The notes below the pieces were generated by a model. The model was not told where the DNA came from. It did not search any database and saw only the letters and a program-made list of their open reading frames with translations. Source: SG8-32-3 sp964514055 (lineage in GTDB: Archaea; Thermoproteota; Bathyarchaeia; Bathyarchaeales; Bathycorpusculaceae). From it: a DNA stretch of 28,559 nt. The position numbers were made by a program, and so were the translations under genes. Shown here in pieces: positions 8,110-15,830 of the stretch. Position 1 is the first letter of the stretch. Each line of letters begins with the position of its first letter. The DNA lies in NCBI GenBank assembly GCA_964514055.1, contig CAZEPB010000019.1, positions 1 to 28,559 of the forward strand, given 5' to 3'.

Positions 8110-8128
8110 CAAACACACACAAGCGTTA

Positions 8129-8144
8129 GTCAAGATTTCTTGAC
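8129..8144. promoter_or_regulatory. Distal operator copy, near-perfect palindrome
   Basis: GTCAAGATTTCTTGAC. Symmetry extends to 8126-8147, giving ten-base arms TTAGTCAAGA / TCTTGACTAA around a TT centre. It is 35 bp from the proximal copy. Confidence 0.65.
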
Positions 8145-8190
8145 TAAACAACAGCAGTTCACTCTAAGCTTCAATGTATATAAAGGGGGG

Positions 8191-8215
8191 CTATAGACTG
8201 CACCGAGCACAACAG
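8191..8215. repeat. 25-bp dispersed intergenic repeat, copy 1
   Basis: Matches 21062-21086 at about 21 of 25 positions, sharing ATAGACTG and AGCACAACAG cores. This copy is upstream of the MBL-fold gene. Similarity does not continue beyond the 25 bp. Confidence 0.5.
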
Positions 8216-8232
8216 CAGGGCAACAAAAACTT

Positions 8233-8241
8233 CTTTAAAAA
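8233..8241 (+). promoter_or_regulatory. TATA box for the MBL-fold/pyrE operon
   Basis: CTTTAAAAA, with expected initiation near 8262, just before the GAGGAG ribosome-binding site and ATG at 8281. Confidence 0.5.
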
Positions 8242-8280
8242 CTCAGCACACAATAATACAGTCATGTGAGGAGTCAAGTT

Positions 8281-8970
8281 ATGCCAATCGAGAAAACCCC
8301 TGAAAAAAACGCCATCCTATTCGTCTGGTTTAATCATTACGCAGGAGTACTCATCAAAACCCCCTCGAAAACGCTTGTAATAGACCCTGTGGACATAAGA
8401 GCACGCAGTTTCCCCAACGCAGACGCAGTGCTCATAACCCACGAACACTACGACCACCTAGACCCACGACTTATAGCGGAAATCCAAAAAGCCACAAACT
8501 GCACAATCATAGCCGACCCAGCTTCCACGCAACGCCTAAAACACACCATTCCACCCGAAAAACTGCAGAAAATCAGCCCCAGCGAAGAAATCAAAGTCGG
8601 CGAAGTCTCCGTTAAAGCGGAAAAATGCAACCACCCCGCAACCGAACCAGTCACCTACATAATAACAAGCGAAGACGGCGTGAAAGTTTTCCACACCGCC
8701 GACAGCCTGCCATTCCCAGGACTTGCAGAAATAGGCGAAAGGGAAAAATTTGACGTGGTCTTCTGTACCGTGGGAATCGCACCAGGCACATCACCAGACA
8801 CAGGCTTCGAAATCGCACGCTTAACCAAACCCCAAGTAGCTGTGCCATACCACACCAACTCAGCAGCTTACCAGCAGCAGTTCGCCGAAATCTTGAAAAA
8901 GGAACTGCCGAAAACAGCATGCTTGATTCCCGAACTCAACAAGATTTACCAAGTTTCAAAAAGAAAGTGA
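8281..8970 (+). CDS. MBL-fold metal-dependent hydrolase (UPF0173/UlaG-like)
   Basis: Predicted cytoplasmic metallo-beta-lactamase-fold hydrolase of 229 residues. The family fingerprint is present: LVIDP near 32-36, then LITHEHYDHLD (HxHxDH) near 54-64, an isolated metal-ligand His in KCNHPATEP, FHTADS further on, and VPYHTN near the C-terminus. This layout matches the UPF0173/UlaG-like group, whose substrates are mostly unknown. The ATG at 8281 has GAGGAG about 9 nt upstream; the longer GTG frame at 8266 overlaps that site. The pyrE-like gene follows after 4 nt, so they are probably co-transcribed. No pathway link between the two is evident. Confidence 0.87.
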   Translation: MPIEKTPEKNAILFVWFNHYAGVLIKTPSKTLVIDPVDIRARSFPNADAVLITHEHYDHLDPRLIAEIQKATNCTIIADPASTQRLKHTIPPEKLQKISPSEEIKVGEVSVKAEKCNHPATEPVTYIITSEDGVKVFHTADSLPFPGLAEIGEREKFDVVFCTVGIAPGTSPDTGFEIARLTKPQVAVPYHTNSAAYQQQFAEILKKELPKTACLIPELNKIYQVSKRK

Positions 8971-8974
8971 AAAC

Positions 8975-9601
8975 TTGACCGCCAAAAAAAAGAATCAAAC
9001 AAAGAAAATAGAAATAGCCAAGATCCTGCACAAAATAGACGCCTTAAAATTCGGCGTCTTCAAACTCACAAGCGGAAAAGCCAGCCCCTACTACGTGGAC
9101 CTCAGAGTAGTGCCAAGTTTCCCAGACGCTTTCAGGGAAATCTGCGATTTCTACGGCGAATACATCACCAGCCAAATAGGCACCGAAAACTTCGACAGAA
9201 TAGCAGGCATTCCCCTCGCTGGAATACCCTTCGCATCCCAAATCGCCTACAACCTGAAAAAACCTTTCCTGTACGTGCGCAAAGACGCTAGACACCATGG
9301 AAGACAAAGAAGAGTGGAAGGAATCCTCGTCTCAGGAGACCGAGTTTTACTCGTTGACGATTTGATTACCACCGGCTTAAACTTGGAAAAAGCAGCAGAA
9401 GCCATTCGGGCTGAAGGTGGAGTGGTGAAGGAAGCAGTGGCGTTATTGGACAGAGAGGAAGGCGGAAAAGAAAAACTCGAAAAAAGCGGAATGAAGATTC
9501 ACACGCTACTTAGAATGAGTGAAGTAGCTGAAACTTTGCATGAGATAGGTGCCATAGACGAGGAAAGTCTTAAGACAATTCTGAAACAGATCAAAAAATA
9601 A
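8975..9601 (+). CDS. pyrE: Orotate phosphoribosyltransferase
   Basis: Converts orotate and PRPP to orotidine monophosphate in pyrimidine synthesis. The 208-residue protein has the family's N-terminal motif FKLTSGKASPYYVDLR (about 29-44), a loop GIPLAGIPFA near 84-93, YVRKDARHHGRQRRVEG, which corresponds to the catalytic Lys/His loop, and the PRPP-binding signature VLLVDDLITTG around 123-133. Length is normal for PyrE. The likely start is the TTG at 8975, 4 nt after the hydrolase stop; the first internal Met is too late to keep the N-terminal motif. The Lys-rich N-terminus suggests the first ten residues are an extension. Convergent with tbp. Confidence 0.9.
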   Translation: MTAKKKNQTKKIEIAKILHKIDALKFGVFKLTSGKASPYYVDLRVVPSFPDAFREICDFYGEYITSQIGTENFDRIAGIPLAGIPFASQIAYNLKKPFLYVRKDARHHGRQRRVEGILVSGDRVLLVDDLITTGLNLEKAAEAIRAEGGVVKEAVALLDREEGGKEKLEKSGMKIHTLLRMSEVAETLHEIGAIDEESLKTILKQIKK

Positions 9602-9634
9602 TAGAAGGTAGTAGTAAAAAGCTGTCAGGCATCA

Positions 9635-10195
9635 TCATTCGTAGAAGATCAGTTTTTTCTCTTCCAACAGCACATGCAGTTTTTGCACTGCGTCATAAAC
9701 GTCTTGTTCTTTCTTGGCTCCGGTGCAAACGAGTTTGCCGCTTGCAAACAGCAGAATCACAACCTTCGGCTCCTGCATCCTGTAGATCAAACCTGGGAAC
9801 TGTTCAGGCTCATACATAGTCCTTTCAAGCGTGTAAGCTGCCTTTTCCAAATCAATCATGCCGCCCAAGCTTGCTGAAGCCACGATGTTCTGTATCTTCA
9901 ACTCGGGTTTGCTGATGATTATTATCCCGCCTTTTTTCAGTTCCTTAATGACTTTCATAACGGCTCTACGCGCTTCTTTCTCGGATTTTGCGCCAGTGCA
10001 CACCATTTTTCCCGAGTTAAAAATCAGTGTCGCCGTCTTCGGTCTTTTTAATCTGAACACGAGTCCAGGAAACTGTTCTGGACGATACTCCACGCCTGGA
10101 TACCCTTTCACCACGGCGTTCAAGTCGACTTTCTGATTCAGTGTTGCAGAGGCAACGACGTTTTCGATGCTTATTGTTGCTTTAACTTTAGGCAT
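9635..10195 (-). CDS. tbp: TATA-box-binding protein
   Basis: General transcription factor that binds TATA boxes and recruits TFB and RNA polymerase. The 186-residue protein is made of two related halves of about 90 residues. EQFPGLVFRLKRPK, then FNSGKMVCTGAK near 40-70, is repeated as EQFPGLIYRMQEPK, then FASGKLVCTGAK near 131-160. This is the saddle fold with its intercalating-Phe regions. The protein ends in an acidic Glu/Tyr tail. It is a single-gene unit with its own TATA box, so autoregulation is possible. Length is normal for archaeal TBP (about 180-190). Confidence 0.97.
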   Translation of the reverse strand: MPKVKATISIENVVASATLNQKVDLNAVVKGYPGVEYRPEQFPGLVFRLKRPKTATLIFNSGKMVCTGAKSEKEARRAVMKVIKELKKGGIIIISKPELKIQNIVASASLGGMIDLEKAAYTLERTMYEPEQFPGLIYRMQEPKVVILLFASGKLVCTGAKKEQDVYDAVQKLHVLLEEKKLIFYE

Positions 10196-10234
10196 TACTT
10201 TCCCTTCTTATTTAGCTGTGGTTAAATCCCCTTT

Positions 10235-10243
10235 CTTATAAAG
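10235..10243 (-). promoter_or_regulatory. TATA box for tbp
   Basis: CTTTATAAG on the minus strand gives initiation near 10215, about 20 nt before the tbp ATG. A second TTTATAAA at 10253-10260 lies just upstream. Confidence 0.5.
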
Positions 10244-10278
10244 AAGGGTTGCTTTATAAATACATCTGCGTCTGCATT

Positions 10279-11001
10279 TCATGAAACTGTTAGGTTTTCC
10301 CCTGTGTTGTTAGATTTCCCGTTTGCCGATGTTTCGCTGGTTGTTTTCTGTTCACTACGTTGTGGCTTATGCTTCAGCAGAGGAAGGACAAACTCGATAA
10401 TTACTATTATTATGATAAGCGCTATGACTATAGGCAGCCCTATAGAGTTGCGCATGAACAGGACAACGTGCCCCAGCCAAGGAATGCGCATAACAACTTT
10501 GCCAACAACCAAGTCCTCGCGAACTCCGTCAACACCCTCAGTTTCCCAAGGGTCGTATTCAGAAATTGAAGGAGTATCTGGCCACTTGGTGCGGCTGTTT
10601 CCATCGCCTTTGGTTCTAAAGTACAATGTGCCATTAACTTCATCCACAGCAACTATCCTATGAACGATAAGATCACTTGGATTACCGGGTTCGTGGAAAA
10701 CAATTATGTCGCTGTCTGGATAGTCCGTATTTAGCTCTCGTGCACCCACTCCTTGAACAATTATTAGATCGCCTTTATGTAAGGTTCGCGCAAACGGATG
10801 ATTCACAGAGAGCCATCCATCGCATGCGCCATCGTAGGGGATGCACATGCTGCCGCTTACAACCGCCAGCGCAGGATACGACGTGTTTAGGACTGCTTGC
10901 GACCCATACCAGAAGCCGAATACTGCTAGAGCGATTAAGCCGATAACAAGGGCGGTTTGGAAATACTCGTTCTTCCAAAGTTTCTTGAGATTAATGGTCA
11001 A
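10279..11001 (-). CDS. SEC11-type signal peptidase I (S26B)
   Basis: Membrane serine protease that removes signal peptides from exported proteins. The 240-residue protein (from the TTG at 11001) has an N-terminal helix (about 15-34), the catalytic serine in VVSGSM (S51), the catalytic His in DLIVHRIVAV (H114), which replaces the bacterial lysine as in archaeal/ER enzymes, and FRTKGDGN with D133. A second long helix sits near 186-209, before a polar Ser/Thr/Lys tail. The TTG at 11001 has GAGG 7 nt upstream and lies after the expected transcription start at about 11032. A frame extending to a TTG at 11040 would start before transcription does. Likely processes the many signal-peptide proteins encoded in this window. 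Confidence 0.92.
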   Translation of the reverse strand: MTINLKKLWKNEYFQTALVIGLIALAVFGFWYGSQAVLNTSYPALAVVSGSMCIPYDGACDGWLSVNHPFARTLHKGDLIIVQGVGARELNTDYPDSDIIVFHEPGNPSDLIVHRIVAVDEVNGTLYFRTKGDGNSRTKWPDTPSISEYDPWETEGVDGVREDLVVGKVVMRIPWLGHVVLFMRNSIGLPIVIALIIIIVIIEFVLPLLKHKPQRSEQKTTSETSANGKSNNTGENLTVS

Positions 11002-11053
11002 AGCGGTGCCTCGGTTGAATGGTGAAATATTCTTGTTCAATAGGCGCTCTATG

Positions 11054-11061
11054 TTATAAAA
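11054..11061 (-). promoter_or_regulatory. TATA box for the signal peptidase gene
   Basis: TTTTATAA on the minus strand. Expected initiation near 11032 supports the internal TTG start at 11001. Confidence 0.5.
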
Positions 11062-11156
11062 CTTAACGCTTTCAAAAAGGAAAAATGAGGAGGTTTAAGG
11101 TTATCGCCAACACTGTTGGCATTCGATGAATTAGCGGTTGTTGCGGTGTTGCACGT

Positions 11157-11321
11157 TTAGATTTTCTTTTTGCTTAGTACTTCTCGGAAGCTGTGACCAG
11201 CTGGGCATTCATATAGCCCGATTTCCAGTTGCATTCTTTTTCCTTGCTTGTCTGGGCGACCTGCCATTTTCCAAGATTTCTTGAGCTTTCCTTCGGCTCC
11301 ACATTTTGGACATTTAGCCAC
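11157..11321 (-). CDS. Small zinc-ribbon protein
   Basis: A basic protein of 54 residues with an N-terminal CPKC and a later ECPAGH, giving three cysteines and one histidine for a zinc knuckle (MAKCPKCGAEG and LYECPAGHSF). Between them is a Lys-rich stretch, KKSWKMAGRPDKQGKRMQL. The product is probably a nucleic-acid or protein-binding factor, but I cannot name it. Start choice: GTG at 11321 has GGAGG 8 nt upstream. In-frame ATGs at 11327 and 11351 are possible, but the TATA box at 11371-11377 places transcription initiation near 11348, which argues against the longest form. It stands alone, divergent from lhr. Confidence 0.7.
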   Translation of the reverse strand: MAKCPKCGAEGKLKKSWKMAGRPDKQGKRMQLEIGLYECPAGHSFREVLSKKKI

Positions 11322-11370
11322 TTTCATTTCCTCCATGATATTACATTCCATGGTTTCTTAATATGATAGA

Positions 11371-11377
11371 TATAAAA
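11371..11377 (-). promoter_or_regulatory. TATA box for the zinc-ribbon gene
   Basis: TTTTATA on the minus strand. Initiation is expected near 11348. Confidence 0.45.
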
Positions 11378-11643
11378 TTTTCCATTGTTTTCGAATAGAA
11401 AATTTCAATTTTAACATCAAAATTAAACATTTTTATGTCAAAATTATGGAAAACGCAGAAACGCGCCTGCAAAAACCATAATTAAGGAATACTCCTCGTT
11501 CACTTTTCCTTTTTTGCAGCTAATCTTCAAGTTCTTCACGGTTTATTTGGAAAGTTGAGACCTGAGCTCTTTGAAAAGCGTGCCAAAACGTTTTTACCGT
11601 TGATTCTCCGCTAATGTTCTCGCCGCTTGGGAATTAACCGAAT
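11378..11643. other. AT-rich divergent intergenic region before lhr
   Basis: No gene found. The left part is very AT-rich, with two similar segments (ACATCAAAATTA and ATGTCAAAATTA at about 11418-11450). A weak TATA-like GTTTTTACCG near 11589-11598 could serve lhr. Confidence 0.5.
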
Positions 11644-14520
11644 TTGCAGAAATCTTCTGAAAGCGTTTTTGAAATGCTTGTGAAGCCAGTTCGAAGGCTC
11701 GTTGAACAGAAAGGATTTCCTGAGCCTACTGAACCCCAGGAGAAAACGATTCCTAAGATTATCGAAGGCAAAAACGTCCTTTTAATCTCGCCTACGGCGA
11801 CAGGGAAGACCGAAGCTGCGTTTCTACCTGTGCTAAGCATGCTGCTTCAGGCGCCAAGAACACCTGGCATGAAAGTGTTGTACATCACGCCGTTGCGAGC
11901 GTTGAATCGTGACCTTTTGGAGCGGCTTGAGTGGTGGTGCAACAACTTGGACATCAAGCTGGCGGTTAGACACGGCGACACTGACACGAAAGAAAGAACG
12001 CGCCAGTCAAGAAGCCCACCTGACATTCTCATAACCACACCCGAAACATTGCAGGCTGTGCTTTCGGGATGGATATTGCGGCAGCACCTGCAGAGCTTGC
12101 GGTGGGTGATAATTGATGAGGTGCATGAACTGGCGGACAGCAAACGCGGAAGTCAGCTGTCTCTGGCTTTGGAACGCGTCAGAAACCTCATAGGCAAAGA
12201 GTTTCAGATGATAGGGTTATCCGCCACCATCGGCACTCCAGAGAAGGTAGCCCAGTTTCTCGTAGGCAACAACCGACCCGTGGAGATTATTCGCGTGCCC
12301 GTAGCCAAAATAATGCGGTTACAAGTGCTTTTTCCCCAGCCAACCGAGGAAGACGCGAGGCTTGCAGGAAAACTTTACACGCACCCAGAGGTGGCAGCGC
12401 GATTAAGGGTAATCCGCGATTACATGGGAAAACACAAATCCGTGCTTCTGTTCACCAACACCCGCTCGGTGTCGGAGGTGTTGACAAGCAGGTTTAAAGT
12501 TTGGAACATAGACTTTCCAGTGTCCATTCACCACGGCTCCCTTGCTAAGCCATCGCGGATAGCAGCGGAAACAGGGCTGAAAAGAGGCTACCTCAAGGGC
12601 TTAATCGCCACTAGCAGCCTTGAACTCGGCATAGACGTAGGTCGCATCGACTTAGTCGTCCAGTACATGAGCCCCAGACAGGTCACAAGGCTTATTCAAC
12701 GGGTGGGAAGAGCAGGTCACAGGGTAGGTCGCGTGGCGAAAGGCGTGATTATCGGAATGGACTCCGACGACACGTTAGAGGCTTTGGTGATAGCAAGAAG
12801 AGCCTTAAAAGAAGAGTTGGAGCCTGTTAAAGTTCCGCCTAAACCTTATGACGCCTTGACTCATCAAATAGCGGGGTTGCTGCTTAAGAACAGGCGTTTG
12901 GCGTTCAACGACATTTTGGAGATAACAAAAAACGCGTATCCCTACCAAGACATGACCATGGAAGACGTGGAAAAAGCGCTCCGTTACATGCATCAACGGT
13001 TTCCGCGTTTAGCCTGGGTTTCCTTTGAAGACCAAGTTGTCTTGAAGCCTTCTCGAACAAAAGCACTCTTCGAATACTACTTCGATAATTTATCCATGAT
13101 TCCCGTGGAGAAGCAGTTCCTAGTTATTGACGACTCAAGCGACTCTTCGGTCGGAGTCTTGGACGAAGCGTTCATGGCAGAGTACGGCAAAGCTGGAACC
13201 AAATTCATCATCAGAGGCAGTCCTTGGCAGATAATACACACCACTGAAGACAAGGTTTACGTTAGGCCAGTCGACGACCCCACTGGTGCCATACCGAGCT
13301 GGATTGGCGAAGAAATCCCCGTGCCCTTCGAAATATCGCAGGAATTGGCTTCGATAAGAGGATTCGTTGAAGAGAAAATGAGAAGCGGGCTCTCGGCAGA
13401 AGAAACCAGCGTGTTGCTGAGCCAACGGTATCCAGCTGATAAGGACACGATACTGCGTGCTATAGCGGAGACGGTGGAGCAGGTGAACGCGGGCTTGGCG
13501 GTTCCCACGGAGAATCGAATAGTGCTCGAAGACTGGGAGGATTTTGTCATAATCCACGCCAACTTCGGTTCTCTTACGAACAGAGCTTTGGCGCAGCTGC
13601 TGGGGGAGATTCTCTCGGAGAAGCTTGGGCATGGCATGGTGGTGCAGCATGACCCCTACCGCATCTTCGTGCAAACAATGGGTGCAGCAAACGCCTCACG
13701 TATCCTCGAAGTTTTCGACGAATTACAAACCATGCCCGAACAATCAGTCAAAAACACTCTTACGAGGTCCACTGTGAAAACCGGGCTCTTCAAACGGCGC
13801 ATAATTCATGTGGCTCGCCGTTTCGGAGCTCTGAAAAAATGGGCAGACTTCAGCAGCGTGAGCCTCCAGAAACTGATAACGAGCTTTGAGGGGACCCCCA
13901 TCTACGAGGAAGGTTTGAAGGAGGTGTTCACGAAAGACCTTGATGTTGACGGGCTTGTCCGTGTTTTGAGCAAGATTCGGGACGGCGAAATTCAACTGCA
14001 AGTCTTGGAGACGGATGAGAACGCAACGCCAGTTGCTCGTGTGGGCATCGAACGAGTAAGCATGAAAACAGATCTTATTCCGCCCGAGCGGATGCGTGCT
14101 GTGCTTGTGGAGTCTGCTAAGGCGAGGCTATTGAACGAGACTGGCACTTTTGTGTGTACGAACTGTTGGGACTACTTGGAGATGATTCGAGTTAAGAATT
14201 TACCTGACAGGCTTAAGTGTCCACGATGCGGGTCTCAAGCTATTGGGCTTTTGAAGGTGGATGAGGAGACGGCGTTGGCTTTGGTTGAGAAGAAGGGGCA
14301 GAGGTTGGCTAAGGCTGAGGAGCGGTTGCAGGCGTACGCGTTGGAGACGGCGCGGTTGATGGAGAAGTATGGTAAGGTGGCGGCTGTGGCTCTGAGCGCT
14401 AGGAAGGTGCGGGCGTCGGATGTTGCTGGTGTTCTTGAGAATGAGCCGCGGCTTACGGATAGGTTTTATGAGTTGGTTCTTGAGGCTGAGCGTAAGGCGT
14501 TGGGTAGGCGTTTCAGGTAG
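11644..14520 (+). CDS. lhr: Lhr-type superfamily 2 helicase
   Basis: ATP-dependent DNA/RNA helicase of the Lhr (large helicase-related) family, 958 residues, implicated in repair and recombination. The Q-like motif is TEPQEKTIPKI near 29-39. Walker A is SPTATGKTEAA (49-59), the DEVH box is 158-161, SAT is 193-195, and the second RecA domain ends with QRVGRAGHRVGR near 358. A winged-helix domain and the Lhr core follow. Two CxxC pairs at 838/841 and 859/862 form a C-terminal zinc finger. The TTG at 11644 retains the conserved VFEML start of the family; an ATG ten codons in would remove it. The last 400 bp are much richer in G and T than the first part of the gene. Confidence 0.94.
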   Translation: MQKSSESVFEMLVKPVRRLVEQKGFPEPTEPQEKTIPKIIEGKNVLLISPTATGKTEAAFLPVLSMLLQAPRTPGMKVLYITPLRALNRDLLERLEWWCNNLDIKLAVRHGDTDTKERTRQSRSPPDILITTPETLQAVLSGWILRQHLQSLRWVIIDEVHELADSKRGSQLSLALERVRNLIGKEFQMIGLSATIGTPEKVAQFLVGNNRPVEIIRVPVAKIMRLQVLFPQPTEEDARLAGKLYTHPEVAARLRVIRDYMGKHKSVLLFTNTRSVSEVLTSRFKVWNIDFPVSIHHGSLAKPSRIAAETGLKRGYLKGLIATSSLELGIDVGRIDLVVQYMSPRQVTRLIQRVGRAGHRVGRVAKGVIIGMDSDDTLEALVIARRALKEELEPVKVPPKPYDALTHQIAGLLLKNRRLAFNDILEITKNAYPYQDMTMEDVEKALRYMHQRFPRLAWVSFEDQVVLKPSRTKALFEYYFDNLSMIPVEKQFLVIDDSSDSSVGVLDEAFMAEYGKAGTKFIIRGSPWQIIHTTEDKVYVRPVDDPTGAIPSWIGEEIPVPFEISQELASIRGFVEEKMRSGLSAEETSVLLSQRYPADKDTILRAIAETVEQVNAGLAVPTENRIVLEDWEDFVIIHANFGSLTNRALAQLLGEILSEKLGHGMVVQHDPYRIFVQTMGAANASRILEVFDELQTMPEQSVKNTLTRSTVKTGLFKRRIIHVARRFGALKKWADFSSVSLQKLITSFEGTPIYEEGLKEVFTKDLDVDGLVRVLSKIRDGEIQLQVLETDENATPVARVGIERVSMKTDLIPPERMRAVLVESAKARLLNETGTFVCTNCWDYLEMIRVKNLPDRLKCPRCGSQAIGLLKVDEETALALVEKKGQRLAKAEERLQAYALETARLMEKYGKVAAVALSARKVRASDVAGVLENEPRLTDRFYELVLEAERKALGRRFR

Positions 14521-14545
14521 ACTTGTGCCTTGTGGTTAACAACAA

Positions 14546-14555
14546 CTTTTTAAGG
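14546..14555 (+). promoter_or_regulatory. TATA box for the Cys-rich/aKMT operon
   Basis: CTTTTTAAGG, with expected initiation near 14577. This leaves AGGAG at 14598-14602 before the GTG at 14613. Confidence 0.5.
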
Positions 14556-14612
14556 CTAAGTTGACCTTATTCTGAACTAAGCGCTCATCGTAACTTTAGG
14601 AGACGTTGAAGG

Positions 14613-14939
14613 GTGGAAATAAGCCGCAAGAAGCTTCGCGACGAGGTTCTTAAGCGCATTCAATACGTTAAAACTTGTGTTATGGCTAGAGAGCTTTGTC
14701 TTCTAGTGCGTACGAACAGGGCTGTTTTGGAGCCTGAGGATGTGCAGGAGATTTGCAGTTACATTTCAAAGCTTTGTAGGGAAGAGGGTTGCTTGGAGCC
14801 CAGCGAGCTCTGTGAGAAGGCGGCTGAGGCTGTTGGCTCTAAAGATGAGGAGAAGTATTTGGAGTTGTGTGCTCAGAGCTGCGTGAAGTGCGGTGAGGCT
14901 AAGAGACCGTTGCCTAAGAAGAATGCGTACGTGTCTTAG
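14613..14939 (+). CDS. Small Cys-rich helical protein of unknown function
   Basis: Unrecognised protein of 108 residues with nine cysteines: C22, C29, C48, C55, C60, C67, C86, C90 and C93. The last three form CAQSCVKCG (Cx3Cx2C), compatible with metal or Fe-S binding. The rest looks alpha-helical, with charged, regularly spaced residues. There is no signal peptide, so it should be cytoplasmic, where free cysteines or metal sites are expected rather than disulfides. The GTG start has AGGAG 10 nt upstream. The aKMT-like gene starts 15 nt after its stop, so the two are probably one operon. The cysteine density and operon context suggest a partner of, or substrate for, the methyltransferase; that is speculation. 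Confidence 0.75.
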   Translation: MEISRKKLRDEVLKRIQYVKTCVMARELCLLVRTNRAVLEPEDVQEICSYISKLCREEGCLEPSELCEKAAEAVGSKDEEKYLELCAQSCVKCGEAKRPLPKKNAYVS

Positions 14940-14954
14940 TTGGAGGGCGGTGAA

Positions 14955-15428
14955 GTGTTTATTGCTCCTTTCGTTCCGAGTCCTGTTCTTGTGATTCAAC
15001 ACATGCTTAAGTTGGCTGATTTGAAGGCAGGTGAGGTGCTGTTTGACTTGGGCGCTGGGGATGGCAGGACGGTTATTATGGCTGCGAAGAGGTTCGGGGC
15101 TAGAGCCGTTGGCGTTGAATTAAGAGAGGATTTGGCGAAGAAGGCTTTGAGCACGATTCACACGAATGGCTTGGCGGACAGGGTGACAATTGTTAACGGT
15201 GACATGTTCACGGTGAATTTGGCTTCTGCTGACGTGGTTTTTCTGTATTTGACGACGAGTGCGAACGAGAAAATCAAGCCGAAGCTGGAAACCGAGCTGA
15301 GGAAGGGTGTGCGTGTGGTTTCTCATGATTACGAGATTGTGGGGTGGAAGCCTGTGAAGGTGGATAATTTCTGTGAGAACCCGAAGCTGGGTTATCCTTC
15401 GCACACGATTTACTTGTATAAGACGTAG
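14955..15428 (+). CDS. aKMT-like protein lysine methyltransferase (class I SAM-dependent)
   Basis: SAM-dependent methyltransferase of 157 residues. The sequence closely follows my memory of aKMT from Sulfolobus, a broad-specificity protein lysine methyltransferase. The shared features are the N-terminal FVPSP segment, the SAM motif DLGAGDGRTV at 31-40, VGVELREDL around 55, GDMF near 80, KPKLETELRKGVRVVSHDYEIVGW and a C-terminal HTIYLYKT. Length matches aKMT (about 160). I prefer the GTG at 14955, which has GGAGG 8 nt upstream. A TTG at 14940, directly after the preceding stop, would put that site inside the gene. Targets are probably abundant cytoplasmic or chromatin proteins. Confidence 0.83.
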   Translation: MFIAPFVPSPVLVIQHMLKLADLKAGEVLFDLGAGDGRTVIMAAKRFGARAVGVELREDLAKKALSTIHTNGLADRVTIVNGDMFTVNLASADVVFLYLTTSANEKIKPKLETELRKGVRVVSHDYEIVGWKPVKVDNFCENPKLGYPSHTIYLYKT

Positions 15429-15431
15429 CGA

Positions 15432-15830
15432 TTAAGGTTTGAAGCAGTATCTTGGCCATTGTGGCCACGACTGCGCTGTGTTGCATGTGCCGAAGTCTAT
15501 TGTCAGTGGCATGCCGATGTGGAGTTGTTCCTGCGTGACGCCTGTGATCATGCCGGGGAGTTTTAAGCCGTTTTCGAGTTCGATTATGCCGACGGCGTAG
15601 GGTGCCAAGTCTTGGAATTGCTGCGGGGCGATGTGTATTATGCTGTAGGTGAGGAGTTTGCCTTTTCCTTGGATTTCGGTCCACGTGAATTCCTGTGAGT
15701 AGCATTTGTCGCATAGGGTTCTGGGTGGCAGGTGGATTTTTCCGCATTGGGTGCATTTGCCTGCCATGAGCTTGCCCTGCGCTAGGAACTTGTAGAACTG
15801 TTCTATAGTGAAAGGCTCTGGAGCGCTCAT
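15432..15830 (-). CDS. DUF35 OB-fold/rubredoxin-like zinc-ribbon, thiolase partner
   Basis: Acyl-CoA-binding partner protein of 132 residues. The N-terminal zinc ribbon has C26, C29, C40 and C43 (KCTQCGKIHLPPRTLCDKC), followed by an OB-fold (about 50-125) with the typical LTYSIIHIAPQQF, APYAVGIIEL and LPGMITG strands. In archaea such proteins bridge a thiolase and HMG-CoA synthase and help pass acetoacetyl-CoA. The ATGA overlap with the thiolase stop couples the two genes. No HMG-CoA synthase gene is nearby, which differs from the usual three-gene cluster. The strand opposite to the coding strand is strongly G+T-rich. Confidence 0.9.
   Translation of the reverse strand: MSAPEPFTIEQFYKFLAQGKLMAGKCTQCGKIHLPPRTLCDKCYSQEFTWTEIQGKGKLLTYSIIHIAPQQFQDLAPYAVGIIELENGLKLPGMITGVTQEQLHIGMPLTIDFGTCNTAQSWPQWPRYCFKP

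Noticed and set aside
8177..8184. TATATAAA as promoter of the 7178-8044 gene or of the MBL-fold gene
   Set aside because: Good consensus, but for the minus gene the element at 8079-8088 matches the two related promoters in spacing, and for the plus gene 8233-8241 fits the start better. Secondary use cannot be excluded.
13135..13674. 179-codon antisense frame within lhr
   Set aside because: Lies fully inside conserved helicase coding sequence and has no promoter or known motif.
15274..15756. 160-codon minus-strand frame across the aKMT and DUF35 genes
   Set aside because: Arg/His/Thr/Pro-rich shadow overlapping two well-supported genes; caused by strand composition.
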